DNA of 64,000 nucleotides from Myxococcus stipitatus (GTDB lineage: Bacteria > Myxococcota > Myxococcia > Myxococcales > Myxococcaceae), in NCBI RefSeq assembly GCF_038561935.1, contig NZ_CP102770.1, positions 10,052,395 to 10,116,394 of the forward strand. Direction: 5' to 3'. The position numbers were made by a program, and so were the translations under genes. This document shows positions 35,607 through 44,542 of this stretch, piece after piece. Positions within the stretch are counted from its first letter, which is position 1. Each line of letters starts with the position of its first letter. The notes beneath the pieces were generated by a model. That model had not been told where the DNA came from and made no database searches. It saw only the letters and a program-made list of their open reading frames with translations.

Positions 35607-38600
35607 GTTCCACGTGGAACACGCCCCGTGATGAGCATGCGGCTCCGCACCACCGCCGCATGCGGCTGCTTGAAGCCGCCTCACCCCCTCCACGTGGAAT
35701 ACGAAGCGGCCATCACTTCGTGCCCGCCACCAACTGATTGAAGACCTCTTCATGGGGTCCACGTGGAACGAGACCAGGGCCGTGCTCGTGGACCGGCATC
35801 ACCACCACCTGCATCAAGACCTCGGCGCGGGTTCCACGTGGAACGCCATGCCTCAACTTCGCGGCCGCGATGCCTTGCGATGCGGACCTCCATCGAGGCC
35901 TGAGCAGGTTCCATGTGGACCACGGAGCGGTCATCACTTCGTGCCCGATACCACCGGCCTGACAACCTCTTCATGGGTTCCACGTGGAACGTCGTGCCCC
36001 GAAGTTCGTGGTCACGTCCTTCAACACGAAGGCCTCTTCACGAACCTTCTTCGGTTCCACGTGGAACACGCGGCGACCATCACCTCATGGTCCGAGCCAT
36101 GCTTCACGGCGCCTTGAAGCACTCCTCGCTTGTTCCACGTGGAACGCGCCCAGGTCCTTGGCTTTGGCTCCGCATCACCACCCATCAGCCAGCGCGAAGG
36201 TTCCTTCACCTGCTCCACGTGGAACACGCGGCGACCATCACCTCGTGGTCCGAGCCATGCTTCGCGGTGCCTTGAAGGACTCCTCGCCTGTTCCACATGG
36301 AACGCGCCCAGGTCCCTGTCCGTGGCTCCACATCACCACCGCGAGAGGCAGCGCGCAGGCGTCTTCACCTGTTCCACGTGGAACGCCGCCCGCGGATGTT
36401 CGTGGTCCAGTTGCCTGCCCCGATGGGCCCTTCACGCACCTTCTTCGGTTCCACGTGGAACACGCGGCGACCATCACCTCGCAGCCCAAGTCATCCATCG
36501 CGATGCCTTGAAGACCTCTTCGCTTGCTCCACGTGGAACGCGCCCAGGTCCTTGTTCGTGGCGCAGCATCACCACTCCATGAACCAGCACGAAGGCTCCT
36601 TCGCCTGTTCCACGTGGAACGCCGCACGCTGATGTTCGCGGTCCTGTTTCCTGCCCTGACGAGCGCTCCGCGACCTTGCGCAGATTCCACGTGGAACACG
36701 CAGCGACCATCAGCTCAGCATTCGCACCAGCCTTCGCACTGGTCAGTGGAGCCCTTCACCTGTTCCACGTGGAACTCGGCCAGGACCATGTTCGTGGCTC
36801 AGCATCACCACCACATGAACCGGTTCGCAGGCTGCTTCACGTGTTCCACGTGGAACGCCGCACGCGGGTGTTCGCGGTCCAGTTGCCCGCCCCGATGGTC
36901 CCTTCACGCACCTTCTTCGGTTCCACGTGGAACACGCAGCGACCATCAGCTCTCAGCCCAAGTCATCCATCGCGGTGCCTTGAAGACCTCTTCGCTTGTT
37001 CCACGTGGAACGCGGCCAGGACCATGTTCGTGGCTCAGCATCACCACCCCATGAATCAGCACGAAGGCTCCTTCGCCTGTTCCACGTGGAACGCCGCGCG
37101 CCGATGGTCGCGGTCCAGTTGCCTGCCCCGATGCCCCCTTCACGCACCTTCTTCGGTTCCACGTGGAACACGCAGCGACCATCAACTCTCAGCCCAAGTC
37201 ATCCATCGCGGTGCCTTGAAGACCTCTTCGCTTGTTCCACGTGGAACGCGCCCAGGCCGTTGTTCGTGGCGCAGCATCAACACCCCATGAACCAGCACGA
37301 AGGCTCCTTCACCTGTTCCACGTGGAACGCCGCCCGCGGATGTTCGTGGTCCAGTTGCCTGCCCCGATGACCCCTTCACGCACCTTCTTCGGTTCCACGT
37401 GGAACACGCAGCGACCATCAACTCAGCGTTCGCTCCATCCTTCGCACTGGTCAGTGGAGCCCTTCACCTGTTCCACGTGGAACTCGGCCTGGACCATGTT
37501 CGTGGCTCAGCATCACCACCACGTGAACCGGTTCGCGGGCTGCTTCACGTGTTCCACGTGGAACGCCGCATGCGGATGTTCGCGGTCCTGTTGCTTGGCT
37601 CGATGACCGCTTCGCAACCGCGCTCAAGCTCCACATGGAACATGTGGCGGCCATCCACTCCGCGATGGAGTCCTTCGCCTGTTCCACGTGGAACGCGGCC
37701 AGGGCCATGTTCGTGGCTCAGCATCACGACCAGGTGAGCAAGCTCGTAACCCGCTCACCTGTTCCACGTGGAACGCCACACCTCGATGTTCATGGTCCAG
37801 CGGCACGCCCTGATGAGCGCTTCGTGGCCTTGCGCAGGTTCCACGTGGAACACGACCAGGCACGTGTTCGTGACTCAGCATCACCGCCACATGAACCAGT
37901 TCTCAGGCCGCTCCACCCGTTCCACGTGGAACGCGGCGCCTTGATGGTCGCGGCCCCGTTGCCTGCTCAACCAGCCGCTTCGCGACCTCGCTCAGGTTCC
38001 ACGTGGAACACGCGGCGGCCATCAACCCAGGGGGCGCACCATCCTTCGCGCGGGTCAGTGACACCCTTCACCTGTTCCACGTGGAACGCGGCACCTTGAT
38101 GGTCGCGGCCCCGTTGCCTGCTCAACCAGCCGCTTCGCGACCTCGCTCAGGTTCCACGTGGAACGCGCGGCGGCCATCAACCCAGGGGGCGCACCATCCT
38201 TCGCGCGGGTCAGTGACACCCTTCACCTGTTCCACGTGGAACGCGGCACCTTGATGGTCGCGGCCCCGTTGCCTGCTCAACCAGCCGCTTCGCGACCTCG
38301 CTCAGGTTCCACGTGGAACGCGCGGCGGCCATCAACCCAGGGGGCGCACCATCCTTCGCGCGGGTCAGTGACACCCTTCACCTGTTCCACGTGGAACGCG
38401 GCACCTTGATGGTCGCGGCCCCGTTGCCTGCTCAACCAGCCGCTTCGCGACCTCGCTCAGGTTCCAACTGGAGCAGCGGCTGCCACCCGCTCAGGGTTCG
38501 CACCATCCTTCGCGCTGGTCCGTACCGCCCTTCACCGGTGCCACGTGGAACGCGACATGCGTATTGGTCGCGCCCCAGCATCACCAACAAGCGGTGGCTT

Positions 38601-38920
38601 GAGCGTGCTGTCGACCTGCCCAGGAGTTCGTGGGCGCGCTGCCTTGAAGACCTCCTCGTGTGCCTGCTTCGGTTCCACGTGGAACACGCGGCAGCCATCA
38701 ACCCAGTGCTCGCACCATTCCTGGTGCTGACCTGGAGGTCGCGTCACCGGTGCCACGTGGAACGCGACATGCGTCGCGGTCGCGGCTCAGCATCACCATC
38801 GCGCGAGGTCTCTTGAGCACCCCTCCGCCGTTCCACACGAGCCACCGTGCCGGAAGGTTCGTCTGCACACCCGATACCTTGGAGACCTCTTCGCGCGCCG
38901 GCTTCGGTTCCACGTGGAAC
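35607..38920. repeat. parS: Core parS array (31 perfect GTTCCACGTGGAAC sites)
   Basis: Binding sites for ParB. Perfect sites start at 35607, 35831, 35977, 36054, 36132, 36371, 36448, 36607, 36762, 36843, 36920, 36998, 37079, 37156, 37234, 37315, 37392, 37470, 37551, 37681, 37761, 37838, 37919, 37996, 38074, 38151, 38229, 38306, 38384, 38672 and 38907. One-mismatch sites: 35756, 36212, 36290, 36526, 36684, 38538, 38750. Two-mismatch: 35908, 37628. A remnant with three mismatches is at 38461. From 35977 to 37628 the intervals are 77, 78 and about 81 bases in repeating order. The spacers fall into three classes in fixed order, each recognisable by text after the site (for example ACGCGGCGACCATCA, GCGCCCAGG, GCCGCCCGCGGATGTTCG). 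ParB nucleates on these sites and spreads to form the partition complex. Confidence 0.97.
37929..38460. repeat. 155-bp tandem repeat inside the parS array
   Basis: Period 155 bases with copies at 37929-38083, 38084-38238 and 38239-38393, and a partial copy to about 38460. Copies two and three look identical base for base; copy one differs at two positions that I noticed. Each unit carries two perfect parS sites 77-78 bases apart, so each duplication added two sites. The near-identity implies recent expansion. Confidence 0.93.
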
Positions 38921-41831
38921 ACGCGGCAGCCATCGCTTCGCGCTTGGCCCCATCTTCTTGGGCGACTTGGAGAACGGCGGGCTGGCTCCCATCGACCATG
39001 GACTGCACTTCAGCCGCGGCGCAGCCCCGTCGTTTCACGCGACAACTCGAGGGCGCCTTCTCCCGCTCCACGCGGAAAGACTTCAGTCGAAGCTCGCGGG
39101 CACGGGCTTCAGGTCGTGGTCCGGGTTCCACCTGGAATAGGTGGCGGTCCTCTCTTCGTGGTCGTCACCCTTTGAGGTGAGTTGCGCGCGTGCCCGCGTG
39201 AAGAACCCCGTGACTCGCTTCGGGGTCAGCGCCCGCGGTTGATGGACCACCCCGCCACGCGTGGGTCGGGTGGCCCACTATGGAGGACAGCCGCTTCGCG
39301 GTCTTACTCATGAATCAGGTGGAGCACGAGCCGGGCGCTCGACTCACGCTCCACTTCTGGCTGCGACCTGGAGACCTCTCAACCTGTTCACCGCTCCATG
39401 TGGACTGCCTCCATCCGAACTCGGGCGAGGAGTTCGCCAGGCCGACCGCTCCATCATCGAGTTCCCCATCCATCTGAAGCCGGCAGTCCACCCGCGCATC
39501 GAGGGCCTCACCTCTTCCACGCGAGCCCCCAGGACTCGAGCTGCCATGAACCTGCGCCAGCGCTCGGCCGCCCTGGTTCCATCTGGCGTGCGAAGCCACC
39601 ATCGGCCGGTTGCTCGGCAGCTCGTTCGATGGAGCCTGACGTCTGGACGGAAGAACTCCGCGCGGGCCACGCGGAACCTGAACCACGCGCGGCACCTCTT
39701 CCGAACCGTGCACACGTGACCCGAAGGCAGTCCCGTGGGTTTCACGTGGAACGCCACTTCCGGTCAGCTCACCTCAAGGAAGGCTTCGCCTTCTTCTCGC
39801 TTCATGTGCTGCCCCACGACTCGCCCTCCCCTTCCGCGCTGAACATCCACTCGTGCTCGAGGGCGTGGGGCACCGCGAGTCCTCCCGCGACAACTCGATG
39901 TTCGGCACCCAGCAGGCTGCGCATTGATGACCTCCGCACTGCCCCCATGTCGGCCGACGAGGTTGATGGAGGATGGGACCAGCGCCACAGCCGGCAGCTC
40001 CGTGGCGTCATTCCGCGTGGAGCTCGAAGAGTGACCGCGTGAAAGAAGGCTCACCGACTCCGCTGAGCACCTCATCGGACCACACGACACCAACCCCTTC
40101 GGCTGATGCTCTTTCGCAGCGGAGTTTCCGATTCGGGCGGCAGTTCTGGTGGTCCCCACCCCGGCCTCGGTCGGATGCGCTCACCTGCGCAGATTCGTCC
40201 TGAAGAAAGTCGGCCAGCTTCGTCGCCTCCCGTGGGCGCAGGCTTGGCGACTCATCCGCGACGCAGACCCGCTCGCCCATCACTCCGGTCGCACCTTCTC
40301 ACCAGTGCCTTGCGGCACCCCTGACGAGGGAACACAGAGGCCAGAGTCGCCCCCCCAACTGCTCACTCCCCACCTCGCTCGCTTGCCGGCCTGGCCTGAC
40401 TGCTTCGTGATGCCGCTTCACCTTCATCACTTCCGTTCAAGCGCTCGCCCAACTGCTCAGCGGCAGCCAGGCACAACATCTTCGGCATGCCCACTGGCCG
40501 TCTCGTCTCCGCCCGAACAAGACCCGGCCCAGTTGAGTGAACTGCTTGCTCGTTCCACGAGGAACCTGCCGATGCACCGGCACTCCGCACGTGCTGGCTG
40601 ACGGTGCCGCTGCGCCTGCTCGTCATGCAGGCACTCGTCTCACCACCTGTTCTCGATGGTGGGCCTCACGCGGATGGACCGCGCCGCGCACCAGTCATGA
40701 GAGCGTCGCACGGACGTCGTGCTGAACCGCTCGCGGATGCGCGAGCTGCATTCCAAATGAGCCGCGTTGTTCACCCCACCTTGTCGACACTGCTCACCTG
40801 AAGAACGTCGGACGCCGCTGCACTCGCGCCTCGCCGGACTGAACACCGCCGCGGAACACACCGTGAGCTTCAGTGCGCGCTTCTTCCCGAGTACCCCACG
40901 GACCTTCGTGTCAGTGACTCTGGATGGACGCGGTGCTGCTCGCGCGCGGCCTTCACTTCAACGGAGAGCGGATGCACTGTCTCCGAAGCCCTCATGGAAC
41001 CAGGCTCGGCGCTTCGCAAGAACACCGCGCATCCCGCATCGCCGCGTGACTGCTGACTTCCGTTCACGCGCATCCGAGCTCGCTGCATGAACCCGCGATG
41101 TCGGGGCCACAGCCATCACGACCTGTCGCGCGTGAACGAACTCAGCGCCCAGCAGCTCGGCGTCTCTCGTCAGCACGAACTGATGACGTCGACCCACTGG
41201 GACTCGCTACTGACTTCCCTCTCACTTGCGAAGCCAGCGGCAGCTTGCTTGTCCGCGTCACCACATCACGGTCCCTCGACATGCACTTCGTGACGCTGGC
41301 GCTCACTCAGCACCTTCGCTCAACAGGAGCGGCGAACCACTTGGCTGCCCTTCCTTCAACTCACGGGGCGGTCTCTTCCGTTCATTCCATGGAGCAGTGG
41401 CAACAGCTCGTGCGGCAGTCCCTTGGGCCTCCGTGCCTCCGCTTGCTCTGTTGGCTCCCTTGTTCCGCGCGCGTGCATTGACGGCGTCCACTCGGGTCCT
41501 CGCCAGGCATCCACATCACCGACTCAACGGGCCTCATTGTCGGCACCGTTTGAGGGACGCCTCTGCTCGCGACCGGATTCGCGACACCACCAACGTTGCG
41601 TGTCGTGCTCGGTCACCTGCGCGGCATCCTCAGCGCTCGGCTCCTTGCCATGCACAGAAGTGGTTCGCTCGCATCGCCCCCATACGCGTCGACGTTGGCC
41701 GAGAGCTCGACAAGAAGCTCTCGGTCATCCTGTTGCACCTGTGATGGGCGATGCACCCAGCGGTGCGTCACTGCTGGGGAGCGTGAGCCTCGCGGTGAGC
41801 CCCGGAGCCGACACGGCTCCTCGACTCGGAC
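38921..41831. other. Right flank of the parS array: a few decayed sites, then a gene-free stretch
   Basis: A 2.9-kb region with no convincing gene. One-mismatch parS sites start at 39739 (GTTTCACGTGGAAC) and 40552 (GTTCCACGAGGAAC); a two-mismatch site is at 39125 (GTTCCACCTGGAAT); more distant ones are at 39065 and 40010. A hairpin with arms ACCCCG / CGGGGT is at 39205-39226. From 40.6 kb to 41.8 kb I see no parS-like sequence, repeat or RNA. Open frames of 70-210 residues exist on both strands but lack ribosome sites, domains and codon bias. Confidence 0.6.
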
Positions 41832-42224
41832 CTATCGGGTCCACGCACCTTGGTAGAGCACCACTCGATAGCCATCGGGGTCCTCGAAGGTCTTCCCCTT
41901 CGCGTCCCAGTACGGATTGCGAGAGCGCACGGGATGGAAGCCCGCTTGCTCCATCCGGCGCACGCGCTGTTCCCACTCGGTGCGCTCGGGCAGATAGAAG
42001 ACCAACAGGTTGTCTTCGGATGGCGAGCGCGGAGCTTCGTGTCCCCGTTCCACGGTGAACTCCAGGTGATAGGGCGCGCCCTTCTCACCCAGCATCACTC
42101 CGTCGAAGCCCTCATGGTCCTCGAAGCCACCCAAGAGCTCGAGACCCAGTCCCTCTCGATAGAACCGCACCACCTGCTCGAGGTTCCGCGTCGGCCGCGC
42201 CACCCTCATCTTGTACACGTCCAT
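41832..42224 (-). CDS. Glyoxalase/VOC-superfamily protein
   Basis: A 130-residue protein with one vicinal-oxygen-chelate domain pair. N-terminal repeat MRVARPTRNLEQVVRFYREGLGLELLGGF; metal-ligand His in YHLEFTVERG; C-terminal repeat GFHPVRSRNPYWDAKGKTFEDPDGYRVVLYQG, with the typical DPDGYRVVL end (each seen as consecutive blocks). Related proteins are lyases, dioxygenases or antibiotic-binding proteins; the substrate is unknown. ATG 42224 is used rather than 42266 because the domain begins immediately after it. It is one of only two gene-like islands between parA and rsmG. Confidence 0.85.
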   Translation of the reverse strand: MDVYKMRVARPTRNLEQVVRFYREGLGLELLGGFEDHEGFDGVMLGEKGAPYHLEFTVERGHEAPRSPSEDNLLVFYLPERTEWEQRVRRMEQAGFHPVRSRNPYWDAKGKTFEDPDGYRVVLYQGAWTR

Positions 42225-42523
42225 CTCGCGTCCCTCTTCCTCGGTCGAGCCCTCTCCCCGTCTCACCTCACATCAGCATCACGCAGGCTGACGCAGTCAC
42301 GCGCGTCCATGGCAACGGGATGACGAAAGCTCCATTCATCAACAGTCCGAGCTCCCCGCATACGACCTCAGGAGTCCAACCCTTCTTGCCAGGCAGAAGG
42401 GCTCGAACCTGCGTTCCACTCATCCGCGCATTCGCACGGCAGCACTCCTCCCCGGAGTGCTGCCCGGTCCTCAGTGCAACTGACGCGAGCTCACGGCCAT
42501 GCGGCTCTCGCACGGTCGCCGGA

Positions 42524-43027
42524 CTACAGCCCCCGCCTAGTCGCGGCGGTGCCTCGAGCCTCGACGCTGTACCACTGCTTGTGGGCCCTCGATTCCAACC
42601 GGTGGGCCAGGCATTCCGCGTGGGCACGGTTCTTCATCACACAGACATCGTGAATGTTGCCTGTGTCGTCCTGCCGGTACACCGCCCAACCATCACGCAA
42701 ACGCGGCGCGGTCTCATCGAAGCGCCACACCACTTCTCCTCGCCACCAATCCAGGTGCGCGAGCGCATGGTCCAGTTCGTCCTCTCGAACCGTGACGTGA
42801 AAGGCGCCCGTCCGCTCCACGAAGGAGACGGTCAGCAAGAGGCCACAGTCCGCGCGCCATCCCCAGGACTCAGTCGGGTCCACCCCGTCATCCTGTGTGC
42901 TCGACCGATGCGGAGGGCCCCAACGGCGCTCGAAGTCAGCGCGAGACACTCGAGCCACGGCGACATGAGGGACCCTCGGCTCCTGCTCTCCCCAGGTAAC
43001 GAGACTGCTCGTCGGAAGTGGCTGCAT
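42524..43027 (-). CDS. Hypothetical protein
   Basis: A 167-residue protein of unknown function. Blocks such as WGWRADCGLLLTVSFVERTG, VREDELDHALAHLDWWRGE and WAVYRQDDTGNIHDVCVMKN suggest a mixed alpha/beta domain. The last block (NRAHAECLAHRLESRAHKQWY) resembles the end of small proteins that act as immunity or accessory factors, but I recognise no family. ATG 43027 is preferred over an upstream in-frame start because the leader there is made of the flanking repeat DNA. Confidence 0.6.
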   Translation of the reverse strand: MQPLPTSSLVTWGEQEPRVPHVAVARVSRADFERRWGPPHRSSTQDDGVDPTESWGWRADCGLLLTVSFVERTGAFHVTVREDELDHALAHLDWWRGEVVWRFDETAPRLRDGWAVYRQDDTGNIHDVCVMKNRAHAECLAHRLESRAHKQWYSVEARGTAATRRGL

Positions 43028-43790
43028 GCACCCAACCTCCCTTCCAAAACCTAACCTCCTCACTCCGCCCTCGCCCTCGAAACACCCTCGCTCGTGCACC
43101 CGAGTGATTCCTTCTCCAAACACCCGGCACCTTGCACTCGAGTGTCTCAGTCCCCTCCCCTTCCAGCTCGTGAAGGCAGTGGCCCAGCGCACCGCCCCCG
43201 GACTCCGGGCACGGCAATCACCCTCCCCTCCTTCATGAACTCCAGGGTCGGAGTGCCCGTACTCACCGAGTCACCGGTCCCCTCCCCTTCTGTTCCGTGA
43301 CTTCAGAGACTCGGCCACTCATCACCAGACACCAGGTACGGCACACGTGTCCCCTCCCCTTCCGCGCCATGCACTCAGCGACTCGGCATCAAGCGCCCGG
43401 AGTCCGGGCGCGACGCCTGAGTCCCCTCCCCTTCTGAACGGTGAACTCGAAGACCCAGTCTCTCGCCCCCGGACAGTGGGTGCGGAACTCGGTCCCCTCC
43501 CCTGCCGCTTCGCGAACCCAGAGACCCGGCCTCAAGCGCCTGGAGTCCGGGCGCGACGCCTGAGTCCCCTCCCCTTCTGAACGATGAACTCGGAGACCCA
43601 GTCCCTCGCCCCCCGGACAGTGGGTTCGGAACTCGGGTCCCCTCCCCTGCCGCTTCGCGAACCCGGAGACCCGGCCTCAAGCGCCCGGACATCGGGCGCG
43701 ACGTCTGGGCCCCCTCCCCTACTGCTTCGCGAACCCGGAGACCCGGCCTCAAGCGCCCGGAGTCCGGGCGCGACGCCTGGGTCCCCTCCC
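43028..43790. repeat. 72-bp tandem repeat derived from the 3' end of rsmG
   Basis: The motif TCCCCTCCCCT (or a close relative) recurs near 43151, 43221, 43278, 43350, 43422, 43493, 43565, 43638, 43710 and 43782, mostly 70-73 bases apart. Two subtypes alternate: one continues CTGCTTCGCGAACCCGG or CGCTTCGCGAACC, the other TTCTGAACGGTGAACTC. The rightmost copy contains the stop codon and last codons of rsmG (FAKQ). Copies become more divergent with distance from the gene, so it probably grew by slippage or unequal exchange from the rsmG end. Confidence 0.85.
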
Positions 43791-44444
43791 CTACTGCTTC
43801 GCGAACACCGCGACCTGGCGCTCGGCTCCGGAGAACGGCAGCCGGTATGCCCTGGCGGACACCACTCGCAGCTGACGCTCCGCCGCTCGCGCTTCCAGCT
43901 CCGCGTCCGTCTGCGCCTTGCCCAACATCGCCACCACGCGCCCGCCCGGCTCCACATACGCCGGCGCCAAGGCCAACCAGTCCGGCAGGTCCATGAAGGC
44001 TCGCGCAATCAGCAGCTCCGCGCGCGGAATCCCTTCCACCTCCGGCGTCCCTTCCGCTCGAGCATGCAGCCCACGCACGCCCTGCAATCCCAGGCTCGCG
44101 GACGCAGCCTTGATGAACGCGACCTTCTTCCCCACCGTGTCCACCAACGTCACGCCCAACGCCGGCAACGCAATCTTCAGCGGCAACCCCGGGAAGCCCG
44201 CACCGGCCCCCAAATCCAACAACGACGCCGCCCCCGTCACCTCCGGCAGCACCGCGAGCGAGTCCAGGAAGTGCTTCTCCAGCACCTCCTCCGGCGCCGT
44301 AATCGCCGTGAGGTTCACCTTCGCGTTCCACTTCAACAGCTCCGCCATCAGCCGCTGCAACAGGGGCCCCACGTCCGCCCCCAACGACACGCCCAGCGCC
44401 CGACTCCCCGTTGCCAGCAGATCTACGAATCGCGTGTTATCCAC
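43791..44444 (-). CDS. rsmG: 16S rRNA (guanine527-N7)-methyltransferase RsmG (GidB)
   Basis: A 217-residue class I methyltransferase that methylates G527 of 16S rRNA. N-terminal helical part LLQRLMAELLKWNAKVNLTAI; SAM-binding motif LLDLGAGAGFPGLPLKIA; then TLVDTVGKKVAFIKA and the RAFMDLPDWLALA segment, all family hallmarks. The start is GTG 44444, which lies inside a perfect DnaA box. It follows mnmG (gap of 98 bases), the conserved near-origin pair. The 3' end merges into the 72-bp repeat array. Confidence 0.95.
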   Translation of the reverse strand: MDNTRFVDLLATGSRALGVSLGADVGPLLQRLMAELLKWNAKVNLTAITAPEEVLEKHFLDSLAVLPEVTGAASLLDLGAGAGFPGLPLKIALPALGVTLVDTVGKKVAFIKAASASLGLQGVRGLHARAEGTPEVEGIPRAELLIARAFMDLPDWLALAPAYVEPGGRVVAMLGKAQTDAELEARAAERQLRVVSARAYRLPFSGAERQVAVFAKQ

Positions 44445-44445
44445 A
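44437..44445 (+). promoter_or_regulatory. DnaA box overlapping the rsmG start codon
   Basis: TTATCCACA matches the DnaA consensus exactly on the plus strand. The rsmG GTG start codon is within it on the minus strand, so DnaA bound here would sit on the translation start region. Confidence 0.6.
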
Positions 44446-44509
44446 GCACCTCCACCGCCGGCTGGGCGCTAACCCTCCGGAATCATTCAGGGGATTTCTT
44501 TCCCCAAAG

Positions 44510-44518
44510 TTATCCACA
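44510..44518 (+). promoter_or_regulatory. DnaA box between rsmG and mnmG
   Basis: TTATCCACA, a second exact DnaA consensus match, 73 bases from the first and in the same orientation. The mnmG-rsmG neighbourhood is close to oriC in many bacteria, so these may titrate or bind DnaA. Confidence 0.65.
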
Positions 44519-44542
44519 CGTTTCCCACACCCCCAGTTCTGA

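Noticed and set aside
35607..38920. The regular repeat with about 64-bp spacers could be mistaken for a CRISPR array
   Set aside because: The repeat is a 14-bp palindrome matching parS, spacers repeat in three classes, and no cas genes are present.
33100..41750. Many open reading frames on both strands in the parS region, several encoding repeated peptides such as FHVERG or CSTWNA
   Set aside because: They read through parS sites and their spacers, have no ribosome sites, domains or coding base bias, and exist on both strands at once. The repetition is explained by the DNA repeat.
42268..42627. A 119-residue leftward frame between the VOC and hypothetical genes
   Set aside because: It overlaps the 3' end of the hypothetical gene in another frame and shows no domain or ribosome site.
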